Assembly: GCA_000497125.2 (NCBI GenBank)
Contig: CM035319.1
Location: 612,001-676,000, forward strand
From: Spironucleus salmonicida
Taxonomy: Eukaryota > Fornicata > Diplomonadida > Hexamitidae
Length of the DNA stretch: 64,000 bases
Direction of reading: 5' to 3'
Numbering within the stretch: the first letter of the stretch is position 1; each line of letters opens with the position of its first letter. Of the stretch, positions 41,261 to 53,239 are shown in pieces. The notes under the pieces are model-generated. The model saw nothing but the letters and a program-made list of their open reading frames with translations. It did not search any database and had not been told where the DNA came from. The position numbers and the translations under genes were made by a program.

Positions 41261-43468
41261 TCAGTGTCCGCTCGTCATTCGGTTCAACGTGCGGCTCTGA
41301 CCGATAATACCCACCTCCCCGCGGAGGAACCCCCGCTGCAGCTTGCGTAATTCCTTTATAGCGCAAAGAGCCACCAGCACGGCGTCGGCCAGCTTCAGGC
41401 CAAACTGCGGCTGCAGCGACAGCAGGGCATCCTCCGTTACGGACTCGAGCAGCGTCGTCGCCTCGCCGATCTCGGTATACTAGCTGCCCGGAACTGCCTC
41501 GTGGTACAGCTTATGCAGCGTCAGGTGGTCGGGGTCCATCTGCACGGGGAAGCACCCCACTGAGTTCGCCCGCGCCGCCCCCGGCCGCCTCCTGTAGTCC
41601 ACCGCATCATCCTGCGTGCGCAACGCGGGCTCGCAGTCCCCGCTAGCGAGGAGCCGGTCCAGGCCAACCCCCACGTCCAAGCGCTCCTGGGCCGCCCGCA
41701 CGTCGTACACCGCCTGCAGGCGCGGGATCGCACTGATCGCCTCGCGACCGCGAAGAACAAAGGGATCCGCCGTCGAGCCCTCCGCCCGCACGTACCGCAC
41801 CGCCCCCAGGAAGCCCTGCTCGGAGTCCAGTAGCGCAGCATGCCCGGTCGCCAGCAGACAGGCCTTCACACCCTGCACGAACTGCGCTAGCACAGGGCCA
41901 ACAGCGTCGACGTCGAACTGTTTCAGGTCTACAACGAGCTCCTGGACGTCTAGAACAGCATAAGCTGGCTCGAGGGCGCGCCCCAGCATCTTTTCGACGA
42001 AATTAACGAAATTCGCATGCCGCTGAACTACAAACTCAGGATAGAGGCACGCGGCGTAAAACTCGGCCGTCAGCGTCGCGAGGCGGCTGTCCACGACCTC
42101 CAACAGGTCCAGCGCGAAGCAGCCTGGGCGGATAGCGGCCAAAACGCCGGAAATCGCCTCTATCTCCTCGGGCGTCGCCTCGCACACCGCAGCCTCGCGC
42201 GCCAGGCGCTGCTCGCGCACGAAGTCGTCAACAGCAGCAGCATCCGCAGCCGCGTGCTCCCCGGCCGTGTTCTGCGCACTTTCGACCTCCGAAACGACGA
42301 AATTTACGCCGAAATCGAAGAGGATTTTCGTGAAAATCCGCGCAGCGAACGCGTAGCGGACGCAGTTCTTAACGCTGAACTGCAGCGCGAGCACGTGCAG
42401 CTGCTGCCCCAGAATCGCACGTTTCCGCAGGTGCCGCGCCTGCGCCGTCACGTACTCGAGGCACGTCCTGGCGTCGAAGAGCTGGAAGCGGTTCAGGGGC
42501 GCTGCCAGCGCGTCCGCGTAGCGCGCAGCATGGGAGGCGAGCTGGATGTGCGCGTCGTAGGAGCGGTATTTCGTGGCGCAGAGCTTGCACTCGCCGCCCT
42601 CGTCCGCGACGCCCTGGGCGTACTTTTCGTGCGCCTTCGCGGGCCGCAGCGCGGGCCTCTGGAGCTGCCGGAAGTCGCTGTCCAGGAGCTGCAGCAGCAG
42701 CTTTAGCTGCGCGCTGAGCGGCGCGATCCGCGCGGGCGCCGGGACGTGAAAATCGCCAACGCGAATCGCCGCGCGCAGCGGGCTGTTCAGATCGTGAAAA
42801 AGCGTGTTTGTTGGGTCGAGTTCATCGCCGGCGTCCAGGAGCGTTTCAGGCGCGAAAATGCTGAACTCCGGGCCCCTGAGCTCGAACTGCGCCAATCGGT
42901 CGATGTTGGCGCGCAGAAAATCGGCGATTCCGGCCCGTGGGAGCCGCGCGGGGTCGAGCTGCAGCTCCTGGAGCGTGTGCGGCCGCGCGGTGTCGAAATT
43001 TGGGAAGTTCTGCGACGTTTTGGTGTGCTGCTCGATGCTGCACGAAATCCAGCCTGCGAGAACGCGCACAACCGCGCCCAGGCGCTCTTCGTATACCTGG
43101 TAGAACTCCGCCTGCTCGACTGCGCGGGTCTGCGCGTGCAGCCCGGAGGGCGTGAGGCCCTGCGTGAGCCTGGCGCAGATCGGGCGGATTAGCAGCGCGG
43201 GCGAGGGCAGGAGGAGCTCGAATGAGGGCTCGAAAGATGGAATATTTAGGTAGAAAAGCGGGTGTGTGGGGTCGTCGCAGAGTGGGATGTGCGTCTGCAC
43301 GGGGCGATAGTAGCCGTTTTCGGTCTCGTGCGCATGCAGTAGGGGCGAGTCAGCTGGGGTGCTGTAGGCATGATTTTTGGTTATTTTGGGGTAGAAGAGC
43401 TTGCCGAAGTCCTACATCATGAGCTAGAACGCTGGTTCGTCCGGATCGCTGTTTTCACTTTTTTACAT
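41261..43468 (-). CDS. Large GC-rich protein with C2H2-like zinc finger, 735 aa (DBF4-type?)
   Basis: ATG 43468 to TGA 41261-41263. The first residues (M-Q-K-S-E-N-S-D-P-D-E-P) are AT-richer; the rest is strongly GC-rich, Ala/Arg/Leu-rich and helical. A zinc-finger-like element C-K-L-C, nine residues, H, five residues, H sits at about 294-313. That C-x2-C-x9-H-x5-H spacing is the one I know from the DBF4 zinc finger, and an R-P-containing segment lies N-terminal, as in DBF4 motif M. DBF4 activates the Cdc7 replication kinase. The remainder does not obviously match, so this is tentative. Its last 573 bp are inside the right repeat arm. Confidence 0.85.
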
Positions 43469-43512
43469 TCTCGTGGAGTGGAAAATTATATATTACTTAT
43501 ATATGTTATAAA

Positions 43513-44730
43513 TCACTATTGATATGTCCGGCTTAATTTCAGCCCAAATAGCTCCTTGTCGCTCTCCATGACGCGTTGGTGCAGTTGCGCGTTCTCGTAC
43601 CGCAGCTTCTCCACGAGCATGCTCTGATTCGCAATCTGCTCGTTCTGCAGCGCGTAATCCCGCTCCTTTTTATCGATTAGCATATTTGCTTATTGTAGCT
43701 GGTTTCGTGTTTCCTGAATCTAATTTTGGAGTGGTAAAACCGCTTCATTTTCGAAGTTTTGGAGCACTTTTTGGATGTCCGCGCGAGCCGCCTGGACACG
43801 CAAACTGCGCAGTTTTGGGGTGTCTGTTTCGGGGAATTCGGCGCTCAGGACAATCTGCAGGAGCTGGGAGGTGAAGGGGCAGCTGGTTTAGGCCCCTGAG
43901 GCCTAAAAACTGTTATTTTATCGGGTTGAGGAGCTGTTAAAATTCCTGGTTTGAATTTCAAATTAATTTTCGTTTTTCATTCCACTCATATAATTTTCCC
44001 TTCCACTTTCATAATTTTTCATTCCAAATTCTCCACCCATACTCGCCCTCTACAACATGCCTTCAATTTCGGTCATTTTGAGCTTGCTGACGAGCTTTTC
44101 CTCGACGTGCGCTGTCTGGATCTCCTGAATCCGTGCCTACAGGCCCGCGACCTCCTCCTTCGCGCGCTGAATTTCGTCAAATTTTGAAGCTATTTTGACC
44201 GTTTCGCGCCGGTCCTTGAAGGACTGCGTTCTGAAGGTGTTTTCGAGCTCCTGGATGTTCTCTTGGCTCGCCGCGTTCTGTTTCTTGAGCTGTACCTCCT
44301 GCTGCTTGACGACGTTCTTAAGGTTCTTGATTTCCGCGTTCATATCCTCCAGTTCAACGTGCTGCATTATAAGGTCTTCGTAGATAGCCTCATTTTGTGC
44401 AGTTTTCCGCGGGGCCTTCAGCCGTGACGACGCGCGCGACGTTTTCTAACCAGTGAGCACGTCCGAGAAGGCCGCAATTACACAGAATATCTCCTTGCGG
44501 TAGAGCTATGCTGAGTGCGGGACGAGGTCAGCGATCTCCTGCAGCACGCGCTAGATCTGCTGAATTTTCGTCTTCTCCTTCGCCTGCAGTTTTGGCAGCT
44601 TCGCAAGCTGCGTGGACATGGCGAGGGCGCGTTCGATGCGCAGCACGATGGCTGGGTCCGAAATGTTCTTCATCTGGGTCGCCAGGTTGAGGTTTTTGAG
44701 TGAGTCGTGCGCGAAGTGGAACTGCTGCAT
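43513..44730 (-). CDS. Coiled-coil protein, 405 aa
   Basis: ATG 44730 to TGA 43513-43515, ending 44 bp before the ATG of the 735-codon gene on the same strand. A helical N-terminal domain (to about residue 110) precedes a long coiled coil (~130-235), a Gly/Asn/Ser linker with G-M-K-N-Y-E-S-G-R-E-N-Y and S-G-M-K-N-E-N, and a second coiled coil (~285-400). The linker and its DNA are AT-richer. Probably cytoskeletal or flagellar. Not assignable to a family. Confidence 0.87.
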
Positions 44731-44791
44731 TTTTTAATTTTTTGAAGCGGAATTTCCTATTAGCTATTATTATACAATAATATGTCGTTTT

Positions 44792-46948
44792 TCACTTCTT
44801 TTTAGCTTTGGGATCCACAACCTCAACAATCTGCACTTGCAGCCCCATATCCATCACTTTTCTGCCCCTGTCGGTCTGCACGCACTTCTAATCCCTATTT
44901 TCGACCACATCCTTGTAGTACTTGATGCTCCCGTTCACCAAACCGCTCAAATTGTCCAGTTTCCTCGCGAAATCCGTAACTTCGAGCTGGATGCAGCTAG
45001 CGAGCCCGCTAACGGCCGTCGTGTAATTCGTGCTCTCGACCTGAAGCGCCTGCGCCATCGCGTTCGTCTTGAAGCTCGTGAGGGCCATATTCATCGGATT
45101 TTGCGAGGTCGATTTTATGGTCTGATTTTCGAACGAAACGTTCTAAAACTGCTTCCTGAGCTCTAAATAGCTGTAAACGAGCCCATTTCGGACCGCCGCC
45201 AAATCGATGCTTTGTTATATCAGTTGCTATTTTTCAAATTGGCCCTAAACGACGATATTCTGGAGCTTCTGGATCGTGAAATCGCGTTTGCTGATCTGGA
45301 AATGGAGCTCGCGGCAGTGCTTTAGCAGAAAATTCATTTTCTCCAGAACGTCGATAAAGCCCTGCCCGTCGCTCTGGAACTTTTCGCGGTTTCCGGCGTT
45401 CAAATTCTGCTGAATTTCAAGTATGTGCTCGGAAATCGAAAATGTCAATTTCGCGAATTCTGCGCTCTAAAACTTCGCCTCCTCGAACGCCACGCGCGCG
45501 AAATCTTCACTCGCGTGCAGCGTCGAATTTTGAGCCGAAATTTCGATGTTTTCGCCGTTCCATTCGATATTATTTTATTTAAAATAAGTCATTATTGCTT
45601 GGTCCGGATCAAGTTTACGGTCTTTTAAATATTATATGATTTAAGTGGTCATTTCGTTCAATTTTTTTACGGTTTCGTTCCTTTTTTCGAGTATTTTTTG
45701 GAGCTCAGAAACGCTGATATTGGCTTTTCCGGCTTAAAATTTCGCGTTTACGGCGTTTTCGGCCGAAATTGCGACCTAATTGACCAGAAAATCGATTTTT
45801 CTGGCGAGTTGATTTGGCAGCAAATCGACTTGAATTTGCCCATTTAAGGCGCAGTTTGCGAGTTTCTGGACCATTTCGTCCGATAATTGAATTTCACTTT
45901 AATTGTCGATTTCCACTCCGAACTGCATGACTTTCTCAACTGCTTCTTTTTGGATTTGAAGCTCATTTTGAAGGCCGCAAACGAGCGTTCTGAGCGTCTC
46001 GTTGTCGCACGCCTCGCGCTTTAAAAGCGAGTTGTTGTTGAAGCGCTGCTCTCTGACGAGCAGCGACGCCGTGCGGTCCCGGAGCTCAATCAGCGCCTTG
46101 CAGGCCTGCACACCGGAGCCTTTGAACTCTTGCTGGTAGACTTGGACCGGATTGTGCGATTCTGTGACGTTTTTGGACTCGGAAATTGCAATTTCAGTTA
46201 GCGATTGCTCGTGCGTCTCCGAATTGATCGTCTGTGCCTTCTGCTTCATGTTCTCGGAGATCGCCTGGCGCATCAGAAAGTTCTGCGACTTGAGCGTCTG
46301 GAGCTCGGCGAGCAGCAGCTGGAAGGAGATCGTTTTTGCGGGTTTTTCTACTCCGTCGATAATGATGACCTCGTTTTTCATCGTTTCCAGCGCACTCTGT
46401 GTGATCGTTTCTAGTGCATCGGGGAGCTACGGGGAGGGGTAGCCTAGTTCCGTCGCCAGCAGCTGCGAGTCCTGGACCTGCTTCTCGATTCGGTTAATTT
46501 GGGCTATCAGTTGGTCCGCGTCGAAGTTCCCAAACTGTTCACCAACGATTTCTAGCTGCTTCTCAGCGTACTTCTACTTCGCCTGGGAGAGCGTCTGTGT
46601 GGTGTCCAGCTGCTGGATCTCGGCCTGCAGCTGATTTTGCGCGTTCTGGGATACCTGAGCCATCTCCCTGAAGAACTCGCCCGCCTCGAGCGCCTGAATG
46701 GTGTCCTGGTCTGCCATTCTGGACTGAAGGGAGGTTTCATCGTAGACGCGCTAGTCCAGGCGGTCCTTGATCTGCGTCAGGATTTGAGCGTGTTTCTGGA
46801 AATTCAAGCTATGGTCTGAGTAGGTTGTGGGCATCAGGTTTGGCAACGTTTGCATAGGCCCACGAATGCGTTGCTGGTAGAGAGGTGAGGATTTGTTGAG
46901 CGTATTTTAATGCAGCATGGTGCGTTGGGACTTGGTCAGGGTTTGCAT
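44792..46948 (-). CDS. Long coiled-coil protein, 718 aa
   Basis: ATG 46948 to TGA 44792-44794, 61 bp upstream of the previous gene on the same strand, so the two may be co-regulated. After ~70 residues of Pro/Met/Leu-rich leader, nearly everything is coiled coil with Gln, Glu, Ala and Leu. An Asn/Thr-rich section lies around 430-520. The end is basic (D-P-K-A-K-K-K). Codons are mostly GC-rich, with one AT-rich patch near 45580-45680. Possibly an axonemal, basal-body or striated-fibre protein; no specific homologue is evident. Confidence 0.88.
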
Positions 46949-47140
46949 TTTAGAAAAAATTGCGGAAGGTTGTTGTTAATTAATGTTATGAAAAATATTA
47001 TATGATAAAAATACCATAATGTTAGTTTTATAATAATAGGTATTATATATAAATTAATGAGATTTTATAAACTTAGGGCTTGCTTGAATAATATATTAGA
47101 TATTATATTGATAATATGATATATTGTATTCCTAAAATTT
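46949..47140. other. AT-rich divergent promoter region
   Basis: 192 bp between the starts of divergent genes. It should hold both promoters. I see only A/T-rich tracts. Confidence 0.5.
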
Positions 47141-47911
47141 ATGGATATTGATATGGATGAACCATAGATGGATGAGTCACGGCCTTCCATCACACAAAAT
47201 ATGCCTGTACAATCAAAAATTTAATAACTAGTATTTAATGAACCTCAATCGCCTGAAATTGAAACATTAAACCTACAACCTTAAACATCTTCTTAACCCC
47301 CTATTTTCTTCGATCCTAATGCTAATAAAAAGACAAAGCATTCTTTATTTAACAAAAACAATAATGTTGAACCACTTAAGCCAACAAATTCATTCATTAC
47401 ACCGAACATAAATTCATAAGACCCTATTGACTCAACAATAACTTATACTGCACCGAAATCTTCGACAAAATATTATCATGAAGATGATAATATAAATTAT
47501 GATGATAAATTTCCCATAACCTCTGATAAAATGAGCAAATTTGTATCCACGGTTGTTATCATATCATCGGCATGTTTAGCTATAGGATTCTTTATTCCAA
47601 TTTTTGCAGTCCCAATCACTTATAGTTTATTTTGGACTGCATTTTTCTTTGTCTCAATTCATGTATCAGTGATTATTGCCTCTTGTAAAGCCAAGCATTT
47701 TTATCACTGGTGCCATAAAAACTGTAGAGTATTAATAAGGCGATAATACTTATTATTTATCTAAGCAATATGCATATAGTTATACCCATTTTACTTTTAG
47801 ACAAATATTATTGGGATGGTTGTTGGTAGTGCCTTAATTTTACTAGGAGCATTTTTTACAGCTTTAGGACTAATAGGCCTGGTAGTTGGTGCCATTAAAA
47901 ATCGTGTATGA
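47141..47911 (+). CDS. Membrane protein with disordered N-terminus, 256 aa
   Basis: ATG 47141 to TGA 47909-47911. Residues 1-130 are Asp/Pro/Ser/Asn-rich and probably cytosolic. Spans lie at about 135-155, 158-181 and 222-250, the last Gly-rich (G-M-V-V-G-S-A-L-I-L-L-G). A Cys/His cluster follows the second span (K-A-K-H-F-Y-H-W-C-H-K-N-C) and could bind metal or be palmitoylated. The third span is reached only if TAA/TAG at ~202-220 are Gln. Function unknown. Confidence 0.82.
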
Positions 47912-47926
47912 GTGAAAATAGCATTA

Positions 47927-48682
47927 TCACTTTTATCCAGGTTTTTTAAACCGCTTTTTAAGTACTTTAGGAGCTTTAACCTCATCTTTGTTGATCTCAT
48001 TAATTTATGGTTCTTTTATCTCTTTTATTTCTTTATTATCTGCAGGTTTCGTGATTTCTGGAATAGTTATTGATTTTGGTTTTAATGGCTATAAAGATGT
48101 GGTAGTTTCTGGTATTTTATCATTCAGTTGTTGTTTGTCCACACTATCATGACTCATACTAGCTATACTTTCCTTATTTTCATTACTTAATAGAATACTG
48201 TCTTGCAGTAATTTCTATGTTATTTTGAGTTAATTTTCGCTATCTTCGGCTTAGATTTGCAAACGCAAAATAACCTGCTTCATACCAGTAATTTAATCAT
48301 TTAATTTATTATTTTCATACGTTTTAGTTTTTAAGTTTTACGAAATTTCTATCTTTTCCTAGTCTTCAAATATGATTTATATACCTTGATTTTCTTATTT
48401 TTACTAAATCAATATAGTTTATGTTGTTTAATCAAGCCTAGCTATTTTTGGTGGAGGTTAGGTATTAATTTAGATAGGTTATTATGATGCTAATTATCGC
48501 TTTAAGTCATTAACAATATGTTCAAATTCAACTTTTTGTGTAATAATTTTTTCCTAAAGTAATTATGTATTATCAGGTTATTTTTGTAGTGATATCGTAG
48601 AAGTATTTGCTAACTAAATTTGTAGTGTATCAAGTTACTTTAATAGCAAAATATTCTAAATACGCAGATCATCAATTGACAT
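47927..48682 (-). CDS. Q-rich coiled-coil protein, 251 aa
   Basis: ATG 48682 to TGA 47927-47929, convergent with the membrane-protein gene (15 bp between stops). Coiled coil dominates residues 1-80 and 100-165. A Pro/Thr/Lys-rich tail follows, with K-P-K-S-I-T-I-P-E-I-T-K-P and a basic end (K-K-R-F-K-K-P-G-Q-K). The tail could bind microtubules or nucleic acid. No family match. Confidence 0.82.
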
Positions 48683-48794
48683 TTTGTGTATTTTATATAA
48701 TAAGATATAATAATACCATACTCAATATGTATATATTTGTCTATTTTTAGTTATACTTTATTATTAAATATTAGGCTATTTTGTAAAAATAAAA

Positions 48795-49757
48795 ATGCGC
48801 TAAACTAAAAAGCCTCCAGTTTTAAACTCTGTACCTAATATAATGCTCCACTATCAGAAAGATCCGTTTCTATGTGTTAGTAAAATCTAAGAATTCTTAG
48901 AAAGTAACCCTCAAGAAACAGTTTACAAATATGACCAATTTGATAAATTCTTATTAAACTTTGGAAAATCAGTACAATAAGATCCATTAACATCTGAAGC
49001 TATAGAAATACTCTAGAAGAAGCGTGAGGCAGCATAATAAATTAGAACAGCAAAAATTAAAATTTTGAGGCCAATATCAAGTTTATAAACCAACGTTAAT
49101 ATTAATTTAGAGCCTTAAAAACCAAAAGGAATTAAAAGTGCAAATAATATAGTGATGGTGCCATATATAGATAATAACAAGGTAGTAACCAGAGAGACTA
49201 TTCCTTTATAGGTTTCTAAAAATTTAGAGTTAAATACACCAGTTTAATAAAATATTGTATCTAGTACTTAAAGAAAACCTATAACCTTTTAAGAATAGAA
49301 CAATATATTCCATAGCTTCTAAAACTAAACTAAGCATAAAAAGTTATATTTTTCAGAATTTGATCTTGTTTTGCCAGTATAAAAATTGGAAACCGAACCT
49401 ATACAACAACATTCTGCTATCTCAGATGATTTTGATGAAGAAAGCTCTCATAATCCGGAGGTGAAAGAAAATTTTAATAAAATAAGCGAGCTTTTTGCCT
49501 AAAAATATTCGAAAGAAACCATTAGTAATTCCCCAAAACCATCTGAACATGATGATTTTGATTCTTCTGATTCATTTAGAGAAGAATAACTTTCAATTTT
49601 AGATAAACTAGAAGCTATGAAGCACGAAGTTGATGCATCTGAATTTGAAATTTAGTCAGCTTTTGATGATATAAATGTTAAAATTGATATTTAGTCAGAT
49701 TAGAACGACGAGTTTGGAAGTTTTGACTTTGGAGAAATTGGAGATATTTAGTTTTGA
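48795..49757 (+). CDS. Unknown acidic protein, 320 aa
   Basis: ATG 48795 to TGA 49755-49757, divergent from the previous gene (112 bp between starts). An N-terminal ordered part (to ~80) contains I-M-L-H-Y-Q-K-D-P-F. Then come Gln/Asn/Ser-rich linkers and an acidic C-terminus with D-D-F-D-E-E-S-S, D-D-F-D-S-S-D-S-F, and a final G-S-F-D-F-G-E-I-G-D. D/E-F-G repeats of this sort occur in trafficking adaptors, but that is weak evidence. Confidence 0.8.
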
Positions 49758-50313
49758 TCTCGAGTGAATTTGTAAAGATAATAATATTTTTATTTCTACT
49801 GAATAATGATCACATGTTAACTTCTTTATGCTAATTCGGATTAATTAATTAGTTCATAAAGTGGAATTGCATACAGTTATTTTATTATAAATTATTATTT
49901 GAGAATATATTTAAATATTTGATTAATTAAATTGATATTCCTAAGTGCTTATCTCAATAAATTGGTTAGTATAAACTAAATAAAGATAACATCCTTGTAT
50001 TACCATATATATAAAGGTTAACCAAGAGTTTATATTTTTATAATTTAAAAATTTAGTTTATGTAAATTAAAAAAATAAGATCATTCTATGCTTTAAGTCA
50101 TAAATCATAATACTATGATAAATTTAGGCTAATATTAAAACGGAGAAGCAAATATATTATTGTGTAATCCAGATTCTCAAATTATCAATTATAACTAGTG
50201 CCATTATAAAAATTTAACCTGAATATAGACATGAATTTAATTGATTGTATATACAAACATGGTGTAAATATATACTAGAAAGTATTACCTTATTCAATGA
50301 CAGTCAATGTATG
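49758..50313. other. AT-rich intergenic region
   Basis: No gene supported. Frequent TGA on the plus strand. Confidence 0.5.
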
Positions 50314-50472
50314 TCATACTCCATTGGAAAAATCACATTCTCGTAATGATCGACCTGTCTTCTTAAGCTAATCAGATAAATAATCAGGACTTAAAATTTC
50401 GTCTAATGAAGTTTTAGTTTCAGAAAAACAATGGCTTCTAATTGTTTGTAATTAAATAGCTGCGCATCCCAT
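50314..50472 (-). CDS. Small protein with N-myristoylation motif, 52 aa
   Basis: ATG 50472 to TGA 50314-50316. It begins M-G-C-A-A-I-Q-L, the form of an N-myristoylated and palmitoylated start (Gly2, Cys3, small residue at 6 less clear). The rest is polar and helical with L-S-P-D-Y-L-S-D-Q-L-K-K. In diplomonads, M-G-C proteins are often flagellar or plasma-membrane associated. Short and without a paralogue, so only moderately supported. Confidence 0.55.
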
Positions 50473-51605
50473 TTTTAGAAGAAAACTTTAATTATTAAAA
50501 AGTATTATATATCTATAATATGTTTTTAAATAGATAAGTTATATAAAGATAAATTTGTATTTTAATAGGAATTCAGTAATGAAAATTAATATTATTGAGA
50601 TAAAGCGGATTCATTAAAAAACCCATAAAATAGGTATATTTTATGAAAAATCTATTTGTCATAAGTCTTAGAGTATAAGTTATGATTATAAAAAGTTAGC
50701 AATACATATCTTAATTTTACCTCTTCAGATGAAATTTAAAATTATATAATAATAGTATACTATTTGTATATTAATTCTATTGATTTTTCTTTGAACATAA
50801 GAATAAAAATAACGTCTAATTATTTATATGTTTAAAACGAAAAGAAATATTGACTGAGAGATTTAGAGTTTATCAAAAATCAAAATAAACAGATCTACGA
50901 AAAATTTATTTTGAACCATGGCTATGTATGTTCCTATTTCTTAATATGGTTATGTTCATTATCTGGAAACCCCTGTATTTATATCGTATAAGAAATAAGA
51001 ATTTAATCAAGCTAACCGATAATATTGATAAATTTTAAATTATAAAAATGTTTTCTGCCTATATATCAATAATAAATCATTAGCTGATTTATATATAATG
51101 TAACTAGTTATTAAGGCTATACGAATGATGAAAAAGAATTTCATTAATTTTTAGTTATAAAATTAGTATTATTTATCCAAATAACTAAAATACATTAAAT
51201 ATCCATTATTTCATAGTATATAATCTTAAAAGCTTAAAAATGCATCTTCATATTCATTTATAATTTTTCCTACTTTACATCATAGTCTTATCCAAATACC
51301 ACAAAAATTACAGACACTGTTTTAATTTTTATTTAAATCAAAACTTCAGTTAAAATTCTAATTGTTATTTCAAAGGATTCTAATACAAATAAAATAACCT
51401 GTCAAATTTGTAAGATCACATTGGTATTCCACCACCGATCATCTTCCATAAAATTTATAAATATTATACTCTCCATAGCATAAAACCAGCCTAACCACCC
51501 TGATCCATAATCCAAACATCTTCATCTATCACCTTCCAATTTCCAAAAAGTAACCTATTTTATATAATAATGACATTAATCTCAATTTTTCATTCCGCCT
51601 AAATC
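50473..51605. other. AT-rich intergenic region with one short ORF
   Basis: About 1.1 kb. A plus ORF at 50918-51028 (36 codons, starting M-A-M-Y-V-P-I-S) has natural composition but is too short to be sure. Nothing else seen. Confidence 0.45.
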
Positions 51606-52169
51606 ATGCCTGAGCTCAACCTCACAGTGCCTCTAGTACAGTCGCTTACAGAGCTCAAAAAGTCGCTTCTGCAGGTATCTCAGAAGTAGCTGCTTCCGAG
51701 GTCGCTGGTTTTGGCGCTGAAGAAGCAGTTCGAGCGCAATTTGCTTACTGACGCCGAGTTCGTCGAGGTGGAGCAGAAGCATCTGGACGTCATCAGTGCC
51801 GTACTATCGCATTCTGGATACATCACACAGGCGTAGGCCGAGCAGTCATAGCGCGCTATCCAATGCATCTTCGATAAGTGCGAGTCGTTCGAATTGGAGA
51901 AATCACAGGTGGAGCTCTCCATGTCGCAGGGCATCTCGCTCTTCTCCAACAACTCTAACTTCTATGACAACCAAATCGAGCACCTGAAGCTCGACCTGGA
52001 GGGCAAGAACGCGGAAATCGTGGCCCTGGAAGCGGAAATTCGCGACTTCAAGACAAGAAAAACAGGATCCAGGGCGCTGGTGTAGTAGCAGAGTTCTAGC
52101 GCTTCTGTGGGAGAAATCAGTGTGTATCCAGCATCAGATCCGCTGCATTTTCAAGGCAAAATGATGTGA
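51606..52169 (+). CDS. Coiled-coil protein, 187 aa
   Basis: ATG 51606 to TGA 52167-52169. GC-rich codons in an AT-rich neighbourhood. Leu/Lys/Glu/Gln-rich helices cover residues ~8-50 and 60-150. A Ser/Gln-rich tail follows. In-frame TAG at several places is Gln. A protein of the cytoskeleton or a vesicle tether is plausible. A minus-strand 90-codon ORF (51680-51952) is a shadow. Confidence 0.82.
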
Positions 52170-52619
52170 GCAGTTAAGTTACAGTTTTGGACGGTGCAAA
52201 AATCGGCATGATTTCAGGTCTTCGTGCGCGGCTTGGTTTTGTTTCGTGGGTGTAATGTGCATTTTGCCATTATGATAAATTATCTGAGTATTGCTGAGAA
52301 GTGCGAATATACTTGAGTTGTAGAAATGTAAAATTTCAATAAATATAAATTATATAGTATAAATAGTGGAATTTTTGTTTGTCGTAAGATACACCCTAAA
52401 ATTGTATAGAAAAGGTTATGCTTGGTAATAAAAATAATAGGGTATTGGGAGTTAGTGATAAAACTGGATATTACTCATAATAAGAATTCTAAATTTGGTA
52501 TAGTTTAGCATTTAGTTAGGTGATAAATTAAATATTAGCGAAATTGATCGTACTTACAGTGTTAATAAAAATAATCAATATCAATGAAACCGTTAGAAAA
52601 TATCAGTGATTGAAAATAC
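52170..52619. other. AT-rich spacer
   Basis: 450 bp between convergent genes; no gene supported. Confidence 0.5.
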
Positions 52620-52853
52620 TCAAATGGCCATTTAATTTATAAAGTCCTCTACTTTTATCATATGTTGCCCTATTTTTTAAAGTTTTGTTTATAGTAATTA
52701 TAGTTAAGAAGTACCTAGCAGGATATCCATTTCAAGCTTATCCATGAACCTTTAACTTCCTATTGGAAAACTAGTGCTTCTTTATATGGATCTTGGCGAT
52801 GTCTGCTTAGCTAGGCAGTTATTATCTGATTAGTGGAGCCTTGAACTCTTCAT
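52620..52853 (-). CDS. Small coiled-coil protein, DKLExDILxGT family, 77 aa
   Basis: ATG 52853 to TGA 52620-52622. After a Ser/Arg/Gln-rich first half with S-P-R-S-I-Q-R-S-T-S-F, it carries M-D-K-L-E-M-D-I-L-L-G-T-S-Q-L and a leucine-rich helix. This matches the gene at 19810 in both halves (T-P-R-I-L-K-R-N-S there), which decides the strand: two plus-strand ORFs over the same bases are shadows. Confidence 0.78.
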
Positions 52854-53239
52854 TATTAATTTTTAAATTATTACTACAAGTATTTACTAACGTTTATTTA
52901 TCATTAAATATAACCAACAATAAAATACAACAGTTTTTTGTAACTCAACATGTAGGTAGTATTTATCTATATTTGATTGTATATATATTTTTAAAACTTA
53001 TAAAAATTGATGATACTAATTATATGTGGAATTATATAAGAATGGTCGAATTTTTATATATTTTATTTTATAGGGAATCACGATAAATTATATCCCGTAA
53101 CACTTAAATAATAAGGGTATTGAGTATGTATTTTAATCAATATTCAGTTTTAAATAAATTTCGCTTAAAAGACTTGATTTACAATATATTTATGTTTATA
53201 CAATAATTTTTCTTGGGCAAAGCTTTCTGACTTAGTTTT
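52854..53239. other. AT-rich spacer
   Basis: No gene supported beyond shadow frames. Confidence 0.45.

Larger units (their letters stand above)
40436..41833. repeat. Inverted repeat, right arm
   Basis: Reverse complement of 37363-38759, one base longer because of the C10 tract at 40477-40486. Its outer end lies inside the intact 735-codon gene; its inner end cuts the membrane-protein gene. Confidence 0.95.

Noticed and set aside
42017-42706. Plus-strand 229-aa ORF
   Set aside because: Antisense to the 735-aa zinc-finger protein gene, Arg-rich shadow composition, no start context.
52735-53217. Two plus-strand hydrophobic ORFs in overlapping frames
   Set aside because: Part of this DNA is antisense to the 77-aa gene, which has two paralogues. 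The remainder has no independent support.
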